Source: Deltaproteobacteria bacterium
GTDB lineage: Bacteria > Myxococcota > Myxococcia > Myxococcales > SZAS-1
Length of the DNA: 64,000 nucleotides
Assembly (NCBI GenBank): GCA_018266075.1
Contig: JAFEBB010000033.1
Span: forward strand, 22,258-86,257
Direction of reading: 5' to 3'
Shown here: positions 1-12,206 of the stretch, one piece after another
Numbering within the stretch: the stretch's first letter is position 1
Layout: every line of letters starts with the position of its first letter
Position numbers and translations under genes: made by a program
Notes under the pieces: model-generated
Told to the model about the DNA's origin: nothing
Databases searched by the model: none
Seen by the model: the letters and a program-made list of their open reading frames with translations, nothing else

Positions 1-954
1 GAGCTGCTCCGGCAGCGCCGCCGGCGCGTGACCCAGCGCCTTCACCAGCACCAGCGCGAGCGCGAGGCCCAGCGCGCCGCCCGCGCCCAGGAAGACCTTG
101 ATGCCGCGGCCCTTGAGGCCCACGTCGTCGCCGCGCGCGTCGAGGTGGAAGACGATCGCCGCGATGATCAGAATCGCGATGGCCACGAGCAGCAGCGGGC
201 CCGCGCCCGGCACGGTCACGAAGAGCTTGGTCGCTTTCTGCGCGCCCTCGGGGAAGTAGTGCACCGGCTTCCACGCGCCGCCCATCCAGGCCGAGGGCGT
301 GAGGCCGAACCTGCCGTGCAGGAAGAGGTCGCCGCCGCCGGTGAGCGCGAGCACCGCCGCTGCCGCGAGGCTGAGCCACTTGCCCATCGCCGCCGAGTGC
401 GCGCCGACCTTGATGAGGAACATCAGCGCCGCGAACGCCGCGATCATGAACAGCGAGTACGAGAGGAACAGGAACCACACGTGAATGAGGATCCAGTAGC
501 TCTGGAGCGCGGGCACGAGCGCGCGTGCGTCCTTCTCGGTCACGATGTACGCCTCGAAGAGCGCGAGCAGCGTGACGCCGACGGCGCCAATTCCGATCGG
601 CCGGATCTTCCACTTGGCCTCGATGACCAAATAGAAAACCATCAGCGCCCACGAGACGAAGATCAGCGACTCGTACAGGTTGGTGTACGGCGGGTGCGAG
701 ATGTACACGTAGAGCTTGGCGAGCCCCGTGGGCACATCACCCACGGCGACGCGCGCGTTGAACTCGGTCGTGCCCGTCACGTACCAGCGGTAGAGCAGCC
801 AGCTCGAGTGCAGCGTGAGCCCGATGGCCGCGGCGATGGTGGCCAGCCGCTTCACCACGTTCCACTTCGCGGCGAGCGTGCCCAGGTAGAGGCTCTCGGC
901 CACGCCGTAGGTGACGCACGTCCCCACGAAAAGGCCCTGACTCACGTCCACCAT
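1..954 (-). CDS. Cytochrome c assembly protein, CcsA/CcsB-like (partial, C-terminus outside window)
   Basis: The visible 318 codons start at ATG 954 and run off the left edge without a stop. The product is a multi-pass membrane protein with at least seven hydrophobic segments (for example around residues 93-112, 120-137, 150-180 and 190-203). It carries the TNLYESL-type motif and a histidine-rich loop typical of the CcsA/ResC family, which with ResB/Ccs1 brings haem to apocytochrome c on the outer face of the membrane (system II). The tryptophan-rich haem-binding WWD motif that would clinch the call is normally in the C-terminal third, which is missing here. It lies 28 bases downstream of the DUF2203 gene on the same strand, so the two are probably co-transcribed. 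Confidence 0.8.
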   Translation of the reverse strand, partial: MVDVSQGLFVGTCVTYGVAESLYLGTLAAKWNVVKRLATIAAAIGLTLHSSWLLYRWYVTGTTEFNARVAVGDVPTGLAKLYVYISHPPYTNLYESLIFVSWALMVFYLVIEAKWKIRPIGIGAVGVTLLALFEAYIVTEKDARALVPALQSYWILIHVWFLFLSYSLFMIAAFAALMFLIKVGAHSAAMGKWLSLAAAAVLALTGGGDLFLHGRFGLTPSAWMGGAWKPVHYFPEGAQKATKLFVTVPGAGPLLLVAIAILIIAAIVFHLDARGDDVGLKGRGIKVFLGAGGALGLALALVLVKALGHAPAALPEQL

Positions 955-982
955 GGCGACCGCCTCGTTTTCCCCGCCAATC

Positions 983-1348
983 TTAATTCAGCAGCTCGGC
1001 CTCGCGCTCGACCGGCACACCATCGAGTGGCTTCCGCCCGGCAAAGCCTTCGTCCACGCCGTGCCAGTGCGTGAGCCGCTTCTCGCCGAACTGCCAGCAC
1101 AAGAGGACGATTTCCGACCCGCGCCGGCAGGGAAAGTCCACCAGCCCGCGCTCCAGGTCTTTCAGCTCGCCCCCGAGCTCTTCGATGCGCGTGACGAGCG
1201 CGTCGGCGTCGGCCTGCAGGCGCTCGAGCTGGGGCTGGGCCGTTGTCGCGCGGATCTCTGCGTGCAGCACCATCAGCCGGCCCACGAGCAGCTCCAGCGA
1301 GGGGATCAGACCCTGGACCTCCGAAGGACTGAACGTGCGCTGGGGCAT
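983..1348 (-). CDS. DUF2203 family protein
   Basis: This 121-residue soluble protein has an N-terminal FSPSEVQGLIPSLELL helix and a C-terminal block reading GLVDFP, then WQFGE, then WHGVDEGFAGRKPL. That block is the hallmark of DUF2203, a widespread family of unknown function. There is no signal peptide or membrane segment, and the length is normal for the family. It precedes the cytochrome c assembly gene and is divergent from the peptidyl-prolyl isomerase at 1513, so the 164-base gap 1349-1512 should hold promoters for both directions; I saw no convincing -35/-10 pair there. Confidence 0.85.
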   Translation of the reverse strand: MPQRTFSPSEVQGLIPSLELLVGRLMVLHAEIRATTAQPQLERLQADADALVTRIEELGGELKDLERGLVDFPCRRGSEIVLLCWQFGEKRLTHWHGVDEGFAGRKPLDGVPVEREAELLN

Positions 1349-1512
1349 GGGCGGGGGCTACTTAGGAGCCGGCTTCCCCATTGTCAAACGGACAGTTGCC
1401 GGGCTGGATGCGCGGCGCCACGCCGTTCGGAGCAGGGCGCCAAGCCCCGGAAATCCTTGCGGCGCAGCGTTCGCAGCGGGTACATACCGGGCCCCTTCTC
1501 CGAGGAGTCCCC

Positions 1513-2169
1513 ATGCGACGCTTCAGCTCTCTCGTCGTGGCCGCCGCCGCGCTCTCGCTCGCCAGCCTGTCGTATGCCGCGCCCGCCGCCTCGCCCACCA
1601 AGTGGATGGACCTGGCCAAGGCCGGCACGCCGCTCTACGCCACCATCGACACGAGCATGGGCAAGATCGTCGCGGAGCTCGATCCCAAGATCGCGCCCAT
1701 CGCGGTCGAGAACTTCGTGGGCCTGGCCATGGGCGAGAAGGAGTGGAAGACGCCCGCCGGCGAGATGGTGAAGAAGCCGCTCTACGAGGGCACCACGTTC
1801 CACCGCGTGATCCCCAACTTCATGATCCAGGGCGGCGACCCCGAGGGCACCGGCATGGGCGGCCCCGGCTTCAACATCCCCGACGACTTCCCCAACCAGC
1901 ACGGCCTGACCTTCTCCAAGGGCACGCTGGGCATGGCGCGGACCATGGCGCCCAACTCGGGCGGCTGCCAGTTCTTCATCACCGTGGGCGACGCCAAGTG
2001 GCTCGATGGCCAGTACACCGTCTTCGGCCACGTGCTCACCGGCCAGGACGTCGCCGACAAGATCTCGCTCGTCCCGCGCTCCACGCCCGGCGACAAGCCG
2101 AACACGCCGGTGACCATCAAGAAGATCACCATCACCGACAAGGCGCCCGCGGGCACCAAGAAGAAGTAG
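1513..2169 (+). CDS. Secreted cyclophilin-type peptidyl-prolyl cis-trans isomerase
   Basis: Cyclophilins isomerise Xaa-Pro bonds; this one should act in the periplasm because residues 1-22 form a signal peptide ending in SYAAP. The catalytic FHRVIPNFMIQGGD block is at residues 96-109 and GGCQFFIT at about 152-159. The open frame extends upstream to 1381, but ATG 1513 has a GAGGAG ribosome site (about 1502-1507) and puts the signal peptide at the N-terminus, so it is preferred. The product is 218 residues. It is followed after six bases by a paralogue and then era and der, all on the same strand. Confidence 0.93.
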   Translation: MRRFSSLVVAAAALSLASLSYAAPAASPTKWMDLAKAGTPLYATIDTSMGKIVAELDPKIAPIAVENFVGLAMGEKEWKTPAGEMVKKPLYEGTTFHRVIPNFMIQGGDPEGTGMGGPGFNIPDDFPNQHGLTFSKGTLGMARTMAPNSGGCQFFITVGDAKWLDGQYTVFGHVLTGQDVADKISLVPRSTPGDKPNTPVTIKKITITDKAPAGTKKK

Positions 2170-2175
2170 GTCCCT

Positions 2176-2895
2176 TTGGCGCGCGCGGCGATTCGACAGA
2201 CGCTTCTCGTCGCGCTCGCAAGCGCAACGCTGAGCGTGTCGACGGCGCGCGCGGCCTCGAGCACGCCCGCCGCTCAGCCGGGCACGCCGGCCGTGACGCC
2301 AAACGCGCAGGGCGTCGCGCTCATGGACAAGGCCCGCGCCGGAAAGCCGCTCTGGGCCACGCTGGAGACGTCGAGCGGCAAGATCGTGCTCGAGCTGCAG
2401 ACGGCTGCCGCGCCCCAGTCGACGGCCGCGTTCGTGGGCTACGCGACCGGCGGGCTCGTGTGGCAGAAGAACAAGCAACCCTCGAACGCGCCGCTCTACG
2501 ACGGCACGATCTTCCACCGCGTGATCCCCGGCTTCGCGATCCAGGCCGGCGATCCCACGGGAACGGGCACCGGCGGCCCCGGCGCGACCACGCCTGACGA
2601 GAGCGCGTCGCCCGCGCAGAAGGCGCTCCACTTCACCAAGGGCACCGTGGGCCTCTCGCACGTGCCCGACGTGAACGCGAACGGCTCGCAGTTCTTCATC
2701 ACCCTTGGCGACGCGCCCTGGCTCGACGGACGCTTCACGCAGATCGGCAAGGTCGTGGCCGGTCAGGACGTCGCCGATGCGATTGGCGCCACGCCGCGCG
2801 GCCCCAACGATCGACCGCTCCAGCCGGTGACGCTCAAGTCCGTGCGCATCAGCGACAAGGCGCCGCCGCTTCCCAAGGCGCCCAAGAAGAAGTGA
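2176..2895 (+). CDS. Second secreted cyclophilin-type peptidyl-prolyl isomerase (paralogue)
   Basis: This 239-residue protein is a tandem, diverged copy of the preceding gene: it has FHRVIPGFAIQAGD, GSQFFITLGDAPWLDG and the same lysine-rich tail (KKK). Residues 1-26 form a signal peptide ending STARA. The start is TTG 2176, with AGTAGG just upstream overlapping the previous stop codon; no ATG gives a signal peptide. In the motif QGGD of the first copy the second glycine is alanine here (QAGD). Spacing of one base to era suggests one transcript. Activity is likely but the two paralogues have probably specialised. Confidence 0.9.
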   Translation: MARAAIRQTLLVALASATLSVSTARAASSTPAAQPGTPAVTPNAQGVALMDKARAGKPLWATLETSSGKIVLELQTAAAPQSTAAFVGYATGGLVWQKNKQPSNAPLYDGTIFHRVIPGFAIQAGDPTGTGTGGPGATTPDESASPAQKALHFTKGTVGLSHVPDVNANGSQFFITLGDAPWLDGRFTQIGKVVAGQDVADAIGATPRGPNDRPLQPVTLKSVRISDKAPPLPKAPKKK

Positions 2896-2896
2896 C

Positions 2897-3843
<947 letters not shown>

Positions 3844-3847
<4 letters not shown>

Positions 3848-5193
3848 GCCGCCCGGTCGTGGCCATCGTGGGCCGGCCCAACGTGGGCAAGAGCACGCTC
3901 TTCAACCGCATCGTCGGCAAGCACCTCGCGATCGTGGAGGACGTGCCCGGCGTGACGCGCGATCGCCACTACGCCGACGCCGAGTGGGACGGCTTCAACT
4001 TCACCGTCGTCGACACCGGCGGCTTCCTGCCCGAGACCGACGACAAGCTCCTGCAGCAAGTGCGCGACCAGGCGCGGCTGGCGATCGATGAAGCGAGTGC
4101 GGTGATCCTCGTGGTCGATGCCATGGCCGGGCTCTCCGGCGCAGATCAGGAAGTCGGCAGCCTTCTGCGCAAGAGCGGCAAGCCGGTGTTCGTCGCGGCC
4201 AACAAGATCGACGGCGCACGGCGCGAAGAAGAGAGCGGCTACGCGGAGATCTATCGGCTCGGCTTGAAGTACGTGATGCCCACCAGCGCGGAGCACGGGC
4301 GCGGCGTGGCGGATCTGCTCGACGAGGTGGTGAAGACGCTGCAGAAGCTGCCGGCCGAAGAGAAGGTCGACGAGACCGCGTGCCGGGTGGCGATCATCGG
4401 CCGACCCAACGTGGGCAAGAGCACGCTCGTGAACGCCATCGTCGGCGAGGAGCGCGTGGTCGCGAACCCGCTCGCCGGCACCACGCGCGACTCCGTGGAC
4501 ACGCCGTTCGAGTTTGGTGGCATGAAGTACGTGCTCACGGATACGGCGGGCATCCGTCGCAAGAAGTCGATCGCGCAGAAGGTGGAGCACTTCAGCGTGC
4601 TGCGCGCGTTCAAGTCGCTCGATGGCTGCGACGTCGCCGTGCTGATGATGGACGCCACCCAGCCCGCCGTCGATCAGGACGCGAAGATCGCCGGGCTCGC
4701 GCTCGAAAAGGGCAAGGCGCTGATCCTGTGCATCAACAAGTGGGATCTCGTCGAGAAGGATCCCGGCGCGGCCGAGCGCTATCGCGCGGCGATCAAGCGC
4801 GAGCTGGCGTTCGTGTCGTTCGCGCCGGTGATCTTCACGAGCGCGGCCACGGGCGCGAAGGTGGAGAAGGTGCTCGAGGTCGCGCACGAGCTCTGGAACC
4901 AGTTCCAGGACAAGGTTCCCACGCCGAAGCTCAACCAGTTCTTGAAGCACGCCACCGACGCGCACCCGGCGCCGCTCGATCACGGCAAGCCCATCAAGCT
5001 CTATTACATCGCGCAGGTGGGCACGCGGCCACCGAGCTTCTCCATCACCGTGAACCGGCCGAAGTCGGTGCCGGAGCACTACCAGCGCTACTTGATCAAC
5101 CAGCTCCGCGACGCGTTCGGCTTCAAGGTGCCGCTGAAGCTGCTCTTCAAGGAGCGTCCGGGGCACGGGCAGCCGCGACACCGCGCGCGGTAA
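3844..5193 (+). CDS. der: Ribosome biogenesis GTPase Der (EngA)
   Basis: Der carries two GTPase domains in tandem followed by a KH-like domain and acts in 50S subunit maturation. The 449-residue product shows GRPNVGKST twice (about residues 9-17 and 184-192), DTGGF and DTAGIRRK G3 motifs, NKID and NKWD G4 motifs, and the C-terminal signature with FLKHATDAHPAP and KLYYIAQVGTRPPSF. The start ATG is inside the stop of era. A secreted protein of unknown role follows after 12 bases. Length is typical. Confidence 0.97.
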
Positions 5194-5205
5194 GCTCGTC
5201 GCCTC

Positions 5206-6435
5206 GTGCTCGCGCTCCTCGTCGCCGTCTCACTCAGCCAGCTCTCGCCGTCGCCGCAGCCGCTGCGGGTGCTCGTGGTCTCGCGCGACGCCCAGGCCGA
5301 TGCTCTGGTTCCGGAGATCTCCGCGCGCTTGCCCATGCACGGCATGGCCGCGGTGCCGCGCGAGGCGGTGCTGATGCCGCTTCGCACCGCGGGGCAAGCG
5401 ACGTCGACCTGGCGCGAGGCGAACGCGCAGCAATCGCAAGGGCTGCAAGCCGAGCAGGACCTCGATCTCGCGCGGGCGCGCACGCTGCTGGCAGGCGCGC
5501 GCGAGAAGCTCCTCGCCGTGCGCGCGGATCTCGTCGATCCCGAGGGCTACGGGCTGCTGCTGGCCGAGCTGGCGCGGGTCGAGGACGAGCAGGGCGATGC
5601 CACGGCCACCGACGAGACGCTGCGCGAGTGGGCTTCGCTTCCGGTGGCGCCGCTGGACGCGCGCACGTTCCCGCCGCCATTCGTGGCCCACGCGGCCCGC
5701 GCGCGCGAGCGCGGTACAGCACGTCCGCAAGAGCTGCCGCTGCCATGGATCTGGCAGTCGAACGCCGTGGACGCGGTGGTGGTGCTGGAGACGGGGGTCG
5801 CCGGCGAGGCGTCGTCGCTGGTGATGCTCGAGTACGCGCGCGACCAGTCGGGGCCCGCACAGGTGGCGAGCGCGGAGCTCCTGGACATCACGCAGCGCAC
5901 GAACGAGATCGACCGCGCCCTGGGCTCGCTCGCGCCGCGCGCCGCCGTCGCGACGCCCGCGCCGCCGCCGACGAACATGGTGCTCCTCGGCGCGAGCTTC
6001 ATCTTCCCGAGCTTCGCGGGCTACGCGCGTGCAGGGCAGGGCACCTTCGGGCTCGGGCTCGCGCTGCTCGGGCGGTACGAGCGGCCCACGGGTCCGGCTT
6101 ACGGCGGACGGCTGGACCTCACCTGGGGGAACTACAACGTCGAGCAGGCCACCGCGACCGCGCGCTGCACGCTCGCGCGCCGAATGGTGCGCCTCTCCGT
6201 GGAGCCAGGCGCGGGCATCAAGATTCGCCAGGGCGTCATCGCCAGCGACGGAGCGATCGATCCGCACAAGACCGCGGTCAGCCTCTTCGCGGATTGTGGC
6301 GGGTACGTGGGCCTGCAGGCCGGCGACAACGTCTGGGTCGAGCTCGGGCTCACGCTCGGGCTGGACCTGCTCGCGACGGACTACGACGTGAACGTGCCGG
6401 TGGCGCTGCGCACGAGTGCGGGCTTCCGCTTCTGA
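5206..6435 (+). CDS. Secreted protein of unknown function, probable outer-membrane barrel at C-terminus
   Basis: I do not recognise the family. The 409-residue product starts at GTG 5206, 12 bases after der, with a short signal peptide (residues 1-18). The middle part is alanine- and arginine-rich and helical. From about residue 265 it has alternating hydrophobic and polar stretches with many glycines (for example GLGLALLGRYERP and LGLTLGLDLL) and ends in aromatic Phe (GFRF), as outer-membrane barrel strands do. Together with the putative barrel at 15501 it suggests a family of periplasmic-domain-plus-barrel proteins. Function unknown. Confidence 0.6.
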   Translation: MLALLVAVSLSQLSPSPQPLRVLVVSRDAQADALVPEISARLPMHGMAAVPREAVLMPLRTAGQATSTWREANAQQSQGLQAEQDLDLARARTLLAGAREKLLAVRADLVDPEGYGLLLAELARVEDEQGDATATDETLREWASLPVAPLDARTFPPPFVAHAARARERGTARPQELPLPWIWQSNAVDAVVVLETGVAGEASSLVMLEYARDQSGPAQVASAELLDITQRTNEIDRALGSLAPRAAVATPAPPPTNMVLLGASFIFPSFAGYARAGQGTFGLGLALLGRYERPTGPAYGGRLDLTWGNYNVEQATATARCTLARRMVRLSVEPGAGIKIRQGVIASDGAIDPHKTAVSLFADCGGYVGLQAGDNVWVELGLTLGLDLLATDYDVNVPVALRTSAGFRF

Positions 6436-6438
6436 CGC

Positions 6439-8097
<1,659 letters not shown>

Positions 8098-8292
8098 GGG
8101 GATTGCCGGCCGGGCTTGTTCTAGCACCACCCAGGTGTCGACGAGGGGGGCCGGCGTTCGATTCACCCCCATGTGACAAACGCCCCCAGGCCGAACGCCC
8201 AAGGTCATTCCTCGGCCGACCGAGCGCAACCCCTTGACCCATCGGGCCTTGGGCCGTGGCCCCAAACGCCCGAGCGCACTAGACTGCGCCGA

Positions 8293-9486
8293 ATGCGGTC
8301 GAGCTCCCGACGCGTCCAGCTGGCAGTGCTGGCCTCCGTGCTCTTGCACGGCGCGCTCGCGGTGTTTGTGTTGACCCGCAAACCCACGCCGCCTCCCAAG
8401 TGGGAGAACGCGCCGCTGGTCATCGAGATCCGCGAGAAGCGGGCGGAAAAGAAGCCGCCGCCGCCCGCGCCCCTGAAGCCGACGGAGCCGCCGAAGAAGC
8501 TCTCGAAGTCGAACAAGTCGCCGCTGCCGAAGGCGGGCAGCCACACACCGCAGCCTCCGCAGCTCGCCGAGAAGCCGAGCGCGCCGCCGTCTGCGGCATC
8601 GCCGGGTGCGCCCGAGGTGCCGAGCGCTGCGCCGGCCGTGAAGGCGCCCAACCTCGCCGATGCGGCCACGCGCTCGGCCGACCGGGTGGCCCAGAACTCG
8701 CTCGCGCTGGAGCCGCCCAAGCTGCCGCCGCCTCCCGAGGATCGCTCGGTCCAGGCGCCGTTCGTCATCGACAACCCCAACGAGCGCGTGGCGTCGATGC
8801 TGCGCGAGCCGCTCGGTCGCGATCGCGTCGAGCGCGGAATGTACGACCCGTACTTCCACCAGATGGGCGAGGCCATGTCGAAGCAGTGGCAGGCCGAGAA
8901 GAAGGTCGACGAGAAGGGCCTCAAGGGCTTCCTCGACGAGGCCGCGCGCGGGCTCGCGGTGGGCGCGCAGCAGTGGATGCTGGCGTGGCAGGCCGCCGCC
9001 GAGCAGTACGGCAAGACCGGCAATCCCGGCGACATCGACGGCCCCTACGACATCGACGGGCGCCTCAAGGAGCACATCCCGCCCGGCGTGACCCAGACGA
9101 TGCCCAACCAGCTCTCGTCCTCGCGCATCGCGCTCGTGCGCATCACGCAAGGGCTGAACGGCAAGCTCCTGCACGTGGAGCTGGTGCAGCCGTCGATCGA
9201 TCCCGCCATGGACGCCGAGGTGATGCGCGAGCTCAAGCTCGGCGAGATGGTGCTGCCCGTGCCGCCCACGAAGGGCATGGGCATCCACGATCCCATTCGC
9301 AGCATCTGGGCGTTTCAGCTCACCGTCAGCATCGCGCCGCCCGCGCCCATGATCAGCGGCTCGTTCGATATCGAGGCGCTCTTCGACAAGAAGACCCGCG
9401 AGGAGATGGGCGGGAGCCTGGTGGATGTGCGGCTGCCGCTGTCGAGGCGGATCTCGAAGCGGGTGGATCTCGTTTCGGTCGAGTAA
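8293..9486 (+). CDS. TonB-like, proline-rich periplasm-spanning protein
   Basis: The 397-residue product has one N-terminal transmembrane helix (about residues 9-29), a long Pro/Lys/Ala-rich segment (35-160) suited to spanning the periplasm, a mixed region, and a C-terminal domain of about 100 residues resembling TonB C-terminal folds (ITQGLNGKLLHVELVQPSIDPAMDAEVMRELK). TonB proteins pass energy from ExbB/ExbD to outer-membrane receptors, but no exbB, exbD or receptor gene is visible nearby, so another role such as trafficking is possible. ATG 8293 follows a TAGACT box (8280-8285) that resembles a -10 element. The upstream frame extension to 8173 is not needed. Confidence 0.65.
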   Translation: MRSSSRRVQLAVLASVLLHGALAVFVLTRKPTPPPKWENAPLVIEIREKRAEKKPPPPAPLKPTEPPKKLSKSNKSPLPKAGSHTPQPPQLAEKPSAPPSAASPGAPEVPSAAPAVKAPNLADAATRSADRVAQNSLALEPPKLPPPPEDRSVQAPFVIDNPNERVASMLREPLGRDRVERGMYDPYFHQMGEAMSKQWQAEKKVDEKGLKGFLDEAARGLAVGAQQWMLAWQAAAEQYGKTGNPGDIDGPYDIDGRLKEHIPPGVTQTMPNQLSSSRIALVRITQGLNGKLLHVELVQPSIDPAMDAEVMRELKLGEMVLPVPPTKGMGIHDPIRSIWAFQLTVSIAPPAPMISGSFDIEALFDKKTREEMGGSLVDVRLPLSRRISKRVDLVSVE

Positions 9487-9496
9487 TTCCGACGAC

Positions 9497-9512
9497 GTAA
9501 CGGTTCTGTGAA
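9497..9512. repeat. Dispersed AAC-N6-GTT site 1 (GTAAC ggttct GTGAA)
   Basis: One of about 13 copies of an interrupted palindrome seen in this window. The left half-site matches fully and the right has one mismatch. This copy is intergenic, in the 29-base gap between two convergent genes. Confidence 0.45.
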
Positions 9513-9515
9513 TCC

Positions 9516-10094
9516 CTACGGACAGAACGGCGCGTCGAACGTGCCCGAGAGCTCCGTGAACTGCTGGTTCTGGTCCGGAACGGTCGCCTGGAACGAGCCC
9601 TGGACCTCCTGATCACTGGAGACGGTGAGGTTGAGGTTGCCGTCGCTGGCCTCGAAGACGGCGCTCTGGCCGCCGTCCGGGTACGCGATTCCCCAGCCGA
9701 GGCCGGCCGCGTACCCGCTCGCCGGCACCTGCGTCACGAGTTGATACGAGCCCACCGGCGGCGGACTGCTCACGCCGGTGCCGTAGACCTTGATGATGAT
9801 GAATTCGAACTCGCCCGGCGCCCGCGCGCCATGCAGCGCCTCCAGCGCGCCGCACGACATGCCGGTGTTGGTGATGTCCACTTCGTAACCCACCTCCGCC
9901 GCCGTCTGGGAATCGAAGAGGTGCAGCTCGAACGCGCCGGCGTCGCCGAACGCGTTGGGGCCGGAGAGCGTGACCGCACCCGGGCCGCCATCGCCCGCCG
10001 CGCCTGCGTCGAGTCCGCCATCGCCGACGGTGGTGTTGTTGAGCTCGCAGCCGGCGAAGGCGAGCAAGATGCAAACGGCGAGCTTCTTCTTCAT
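9516..10094 (-). CDS. Putative lipoprotein of unknown function
   Basis: The 192-residue product has a clear lipoprotein signal: three lysines, a hydrophobic core and the lipobox AFAGC with cysteine at residue 16. The mature part begins with a Gly/Asp/Ala-rich low-complexity tether (about 22-45), then a beta-rich domain with two cysteines (near residues 81 and 191) that could form a disulphide. I do not recognise the domain. It is convergent with the TonB-like gene and divergent from the M13 peptidase at 10176. Confidence 0.75.
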   Translation of the reverse strand: MKKKLAVCILLAFAGCELNNTTVGDGGLDAGAAGDGGPGAVTLSGPNAFGDAGAFELHLFDSQTAAEVGYEVDITNTGMSCGALEALHGARAPGEFEFIIIKVYGTGVSSPPPVGSYQLVTQVPASGYAAGLGWGIAYPDGGQSAVFEASDGNLNLTVSSDQEVQGSFQATVPDQNQQFTELSGTFDAPFCP

Positions 10095-10175
10095 CGTTCC
10101 GCTCCGAGCCCGATCAGGCAGTCGACCGGGAACGCATTCTCAGGAAACCGCGATTGCGCTACAAGCACCACGCGC

Positions 10176-12206
10176 ATGGACCGCCGCCTGCTCATGGCTC
10201 TGACGCTCGCCGCTGGGTGCACCAGCGCGCCTACCGTCATCACGCCGCCGCCCCCGCCCGCGGGCATCGACGCGACCATTCTCGATCGCTCGGCGGATCC
10301 TTGCGCGGATTTCTATCAATTTGCTTGCGGCGGCTGGCTCGCGCGCACCGAGATTCCGCCCGATCGGCCGACGTGGAGCCGCGGCTTCTCCGAGATCCAG
10401 GAGCGCAACCTCGCCATCGAGAAGCAGATCCTCGAGGACTACGCCGCTGGCCAGAAGCTCGACGACGTGCCCGAGGCCAAGAAGCTCGGCGACTACTTCG
10501 CGGCGTGTATGGACGAGCAGGCCGTGGAGAAGGCCAACCTCGCGCCGCTGGAGACGGAGCTCGCGCGCCTGCGCGTGCGCGACGCCGCGTCGCTCGAGCA
10601 AGCGGTGGCCCGGCTGCAGAACGACGGCATCCGCGCGCTCTTCACGCTCGGTGAAGACCAGGACGCGCGCGACGCCACGCAGGTCGTCGCCACGCTCGGC
10701 CAGGGCGGCATGGGCCTGCCCGATCGCGACTACTACCTGCGCGACGATCCCAAGACCCAGCGCACCCGCGACGCGTACCTCGCGCACGTGCAGAAGATGC
10801 TCGAGCTCTCGGGCGTGGCACCGGCCGACGCGCAGACCCAGGCGCGAAGCATCTTCCACCTCGAGAAGGAGCTGGCCACGGCCGCGCTCTCGCGCGTGGA
10901 CCGCCGCGATCCGCAGAAGACGTATCACCGCCTCGAGCTCGCCGGGCTCACCCAGCTCGCGCCGCACTTCGACTGGGCCGCGCTCTTCGTCGATTTGGGC
11001 CATCCGGGGCTGAAGGCGATCAACGTCAGCGAGCCGGAGTTCTTCAAGGAGCTCGACGCGCTCGTGCAGGCCACGCCGCCCGCAGATTGGAACGCGTACC
11101 TGCGCTGGCACCTCTTGAACGCCGCGGCGCCCGCGCTGCCCGCGCGCTTCGTGGACGAGGACTTCGCCTTCACGCGCGAGCTCACCGGCGCGCCGCAGAA
11201 CCTGCCGCGCTGGAAGCGCTGCGTGGCGTCGACGGACAAGAACCTCGGCTTCGCGCTCGCCCACGCGTACGTGAAGCGCGTGTTCCCGCCCGAGAGCCGC
11301 CAGGTCGCGACGGACCTGGTGAAGGAGATCGAGAGCGGCTTCGGCAGCAACCTCGACGGCCTGGCGTGGATGGACGCGGCGACCAAGCAGAAGGCGCAAG
11401 CGAAGCTGAGCGCCGTCGCGAACCAGGTGGGCTACCCCGAGACCTGGCGCAGCTACGACGCGCTCGAGATCCAGCGCGACGCCTACCTGCGCGACGTCTT
11501 CGCGGGGCGCGCGTTCGACTTGCAGTACGAGCTCGACAAGGTGGGCAGGCCCGTGGACAAGGCCGAGTGGCACATGACGCCGCCCACGGTGAACGCCTAC
11601 TACTCCGATTCACTTAACCAAATGGTTTTCCTCGCCGGCATCCTCCAGCCGCCGTTCTTCGGCCGCGAGAGCGCCGCGCCCGTGAACTACGGCGGCATCG
11701 GCATGGTCGTCGGCCACGAGCTCACCCACGGCTTCGACGACAAGGGCCGCCAGTTCGACGCGAGCGGCAACCTCGCCGACTGGTGGAGCCCCGAGGCCGG
11801 CAAGGCCTTCACCGAGCGCGCGAGCTGCGTACAGAAGCAGTTCGACGGCTACGTGGCCGTGGACGACGTGCACGTGAACGGCGCCCTCACCCTCGGCGAG
11901 AACATCGCGGACCTCGGTGGCATGAAGCTCTCGTTCGCGGCGATGCAGGCCCGCGAAGCCAAGACACCAAGCGCCGCTGCCGAGTTCACGCCTGAGCAGG
12001 CGTTCTTCCTTGGCCAGGCGCAGGCGTGGTGCCGCAAGGATCGCGAGCCGTACGCGCGCTTGCTGGCGACGATCGATCCGCACTCGCCCGCGAAGTGGCG
12101 CGTGGTGGGGCCGATGTCGAACCTGCCGCAGTTCGCTGCGGCCTGGCATTGCCCGGCGACGGCGCAGATGGTGCGTCCGGCCGAGACGCGCTGCGAGGTG
12201 TGGTGA
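10176..12206 (+). CDS. M13 family (neprilysin/PepO-like) zinc metallopeptidase, lipoprotein
   Basis: The 676-residue product is a full-length M13 endopeptidase. The zinc motif HELTH is at 514-518, the third ligand lies in GENIADLGG (Glu 575), NAYY occurs upstream of the zinc motif, and the C-terminus ends CEVW, the diagnostic end of the family. Residues 1-15 form a lipoprotein signal (LAAGC, cysteine 15), so the enzyme should be anchored in an envelope membrane and cleave small peptides. ATG 10176 is chosen because it starts the signal; the open frame runs further upstream without a signal. Its stop overlaps the start of the TPR lipoprotein gene (TGATG). A dispersed motif copy lies inside (11614-11629). 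Confidence 0.95.
   Translation: MDRRLLMALTLAAGCTSAPTVITPPPPPAGIDATILDRSADPCADFYQFACGGWLARTEIPPDRPTWSRGFSEIQERNLAIEKQILEDYAAGQKLDDVPEAKKLGDYFAACMDEQAVEKANLAPLETELARLRVRDAASLEQAVARLQNDGIRALFTLGEDQDARDATQVVATLGQGGMGLPDRDYYLRDDPKTQRTRDAYLAHVQKMLELSGVAPADAQTQARSIFHLEKELATAALSRVDRRDPQKTYHRLELAGLTQLAPHFDWAALFVDLGHPGLKAINVSEPEFFKELDALVQATPPADWNAYLRWHLLNAAAPALPARFVDEDFAFTRELTGAPQNLPRWKRCVASTDKNLGFALAHAYVKRVFPPESRQVATDLVKEIESGFGSNLDGLAWMDAATKQKAQAKLSAVANQVGYPETWRSYDALEIQRDAYLRDVFAGRAFDLQYELDKVGRPVDKAEWHMTPPTVNAYYSDSLNQMVFLAGILQPPFFGRESAAPVNYGGIGMVVGHELTHGFDDKGRQFDASGNLADWWSPEAGKAFTERASCVQKQFDGYVAVDDVHVNGALTLGENIADLGGMKLSFAAMQAREAKTPSAAAEFTPEQAFFLGQAQAWCRKDREPYARLLATIDPHSPAKWRVVGPMSNLPQFAAAWHCPATAQMVRPAETRCEVW
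11614..11629. repeat. Dispersed AAC-N6-GTT site 2 (TTAAC caaatg GTTTT)
   Basis: This copy is inside the M13 peptidase gene, in codons for Leu-Asn-Gln-Met-Val-Phe. It uses TTA/CTT-type and GTT/TTC codons unlike the GC-ending codons around it. The inner part also reads AACC-N4-GGTT, a shared extension in several copies. Confidence 0.6.

Noticed and set aside
1381..1400. CAAAC...GTTG near 1385 resembling the palindrome
   Set aside because: The spacing is five, not six, and the flanks do not match.
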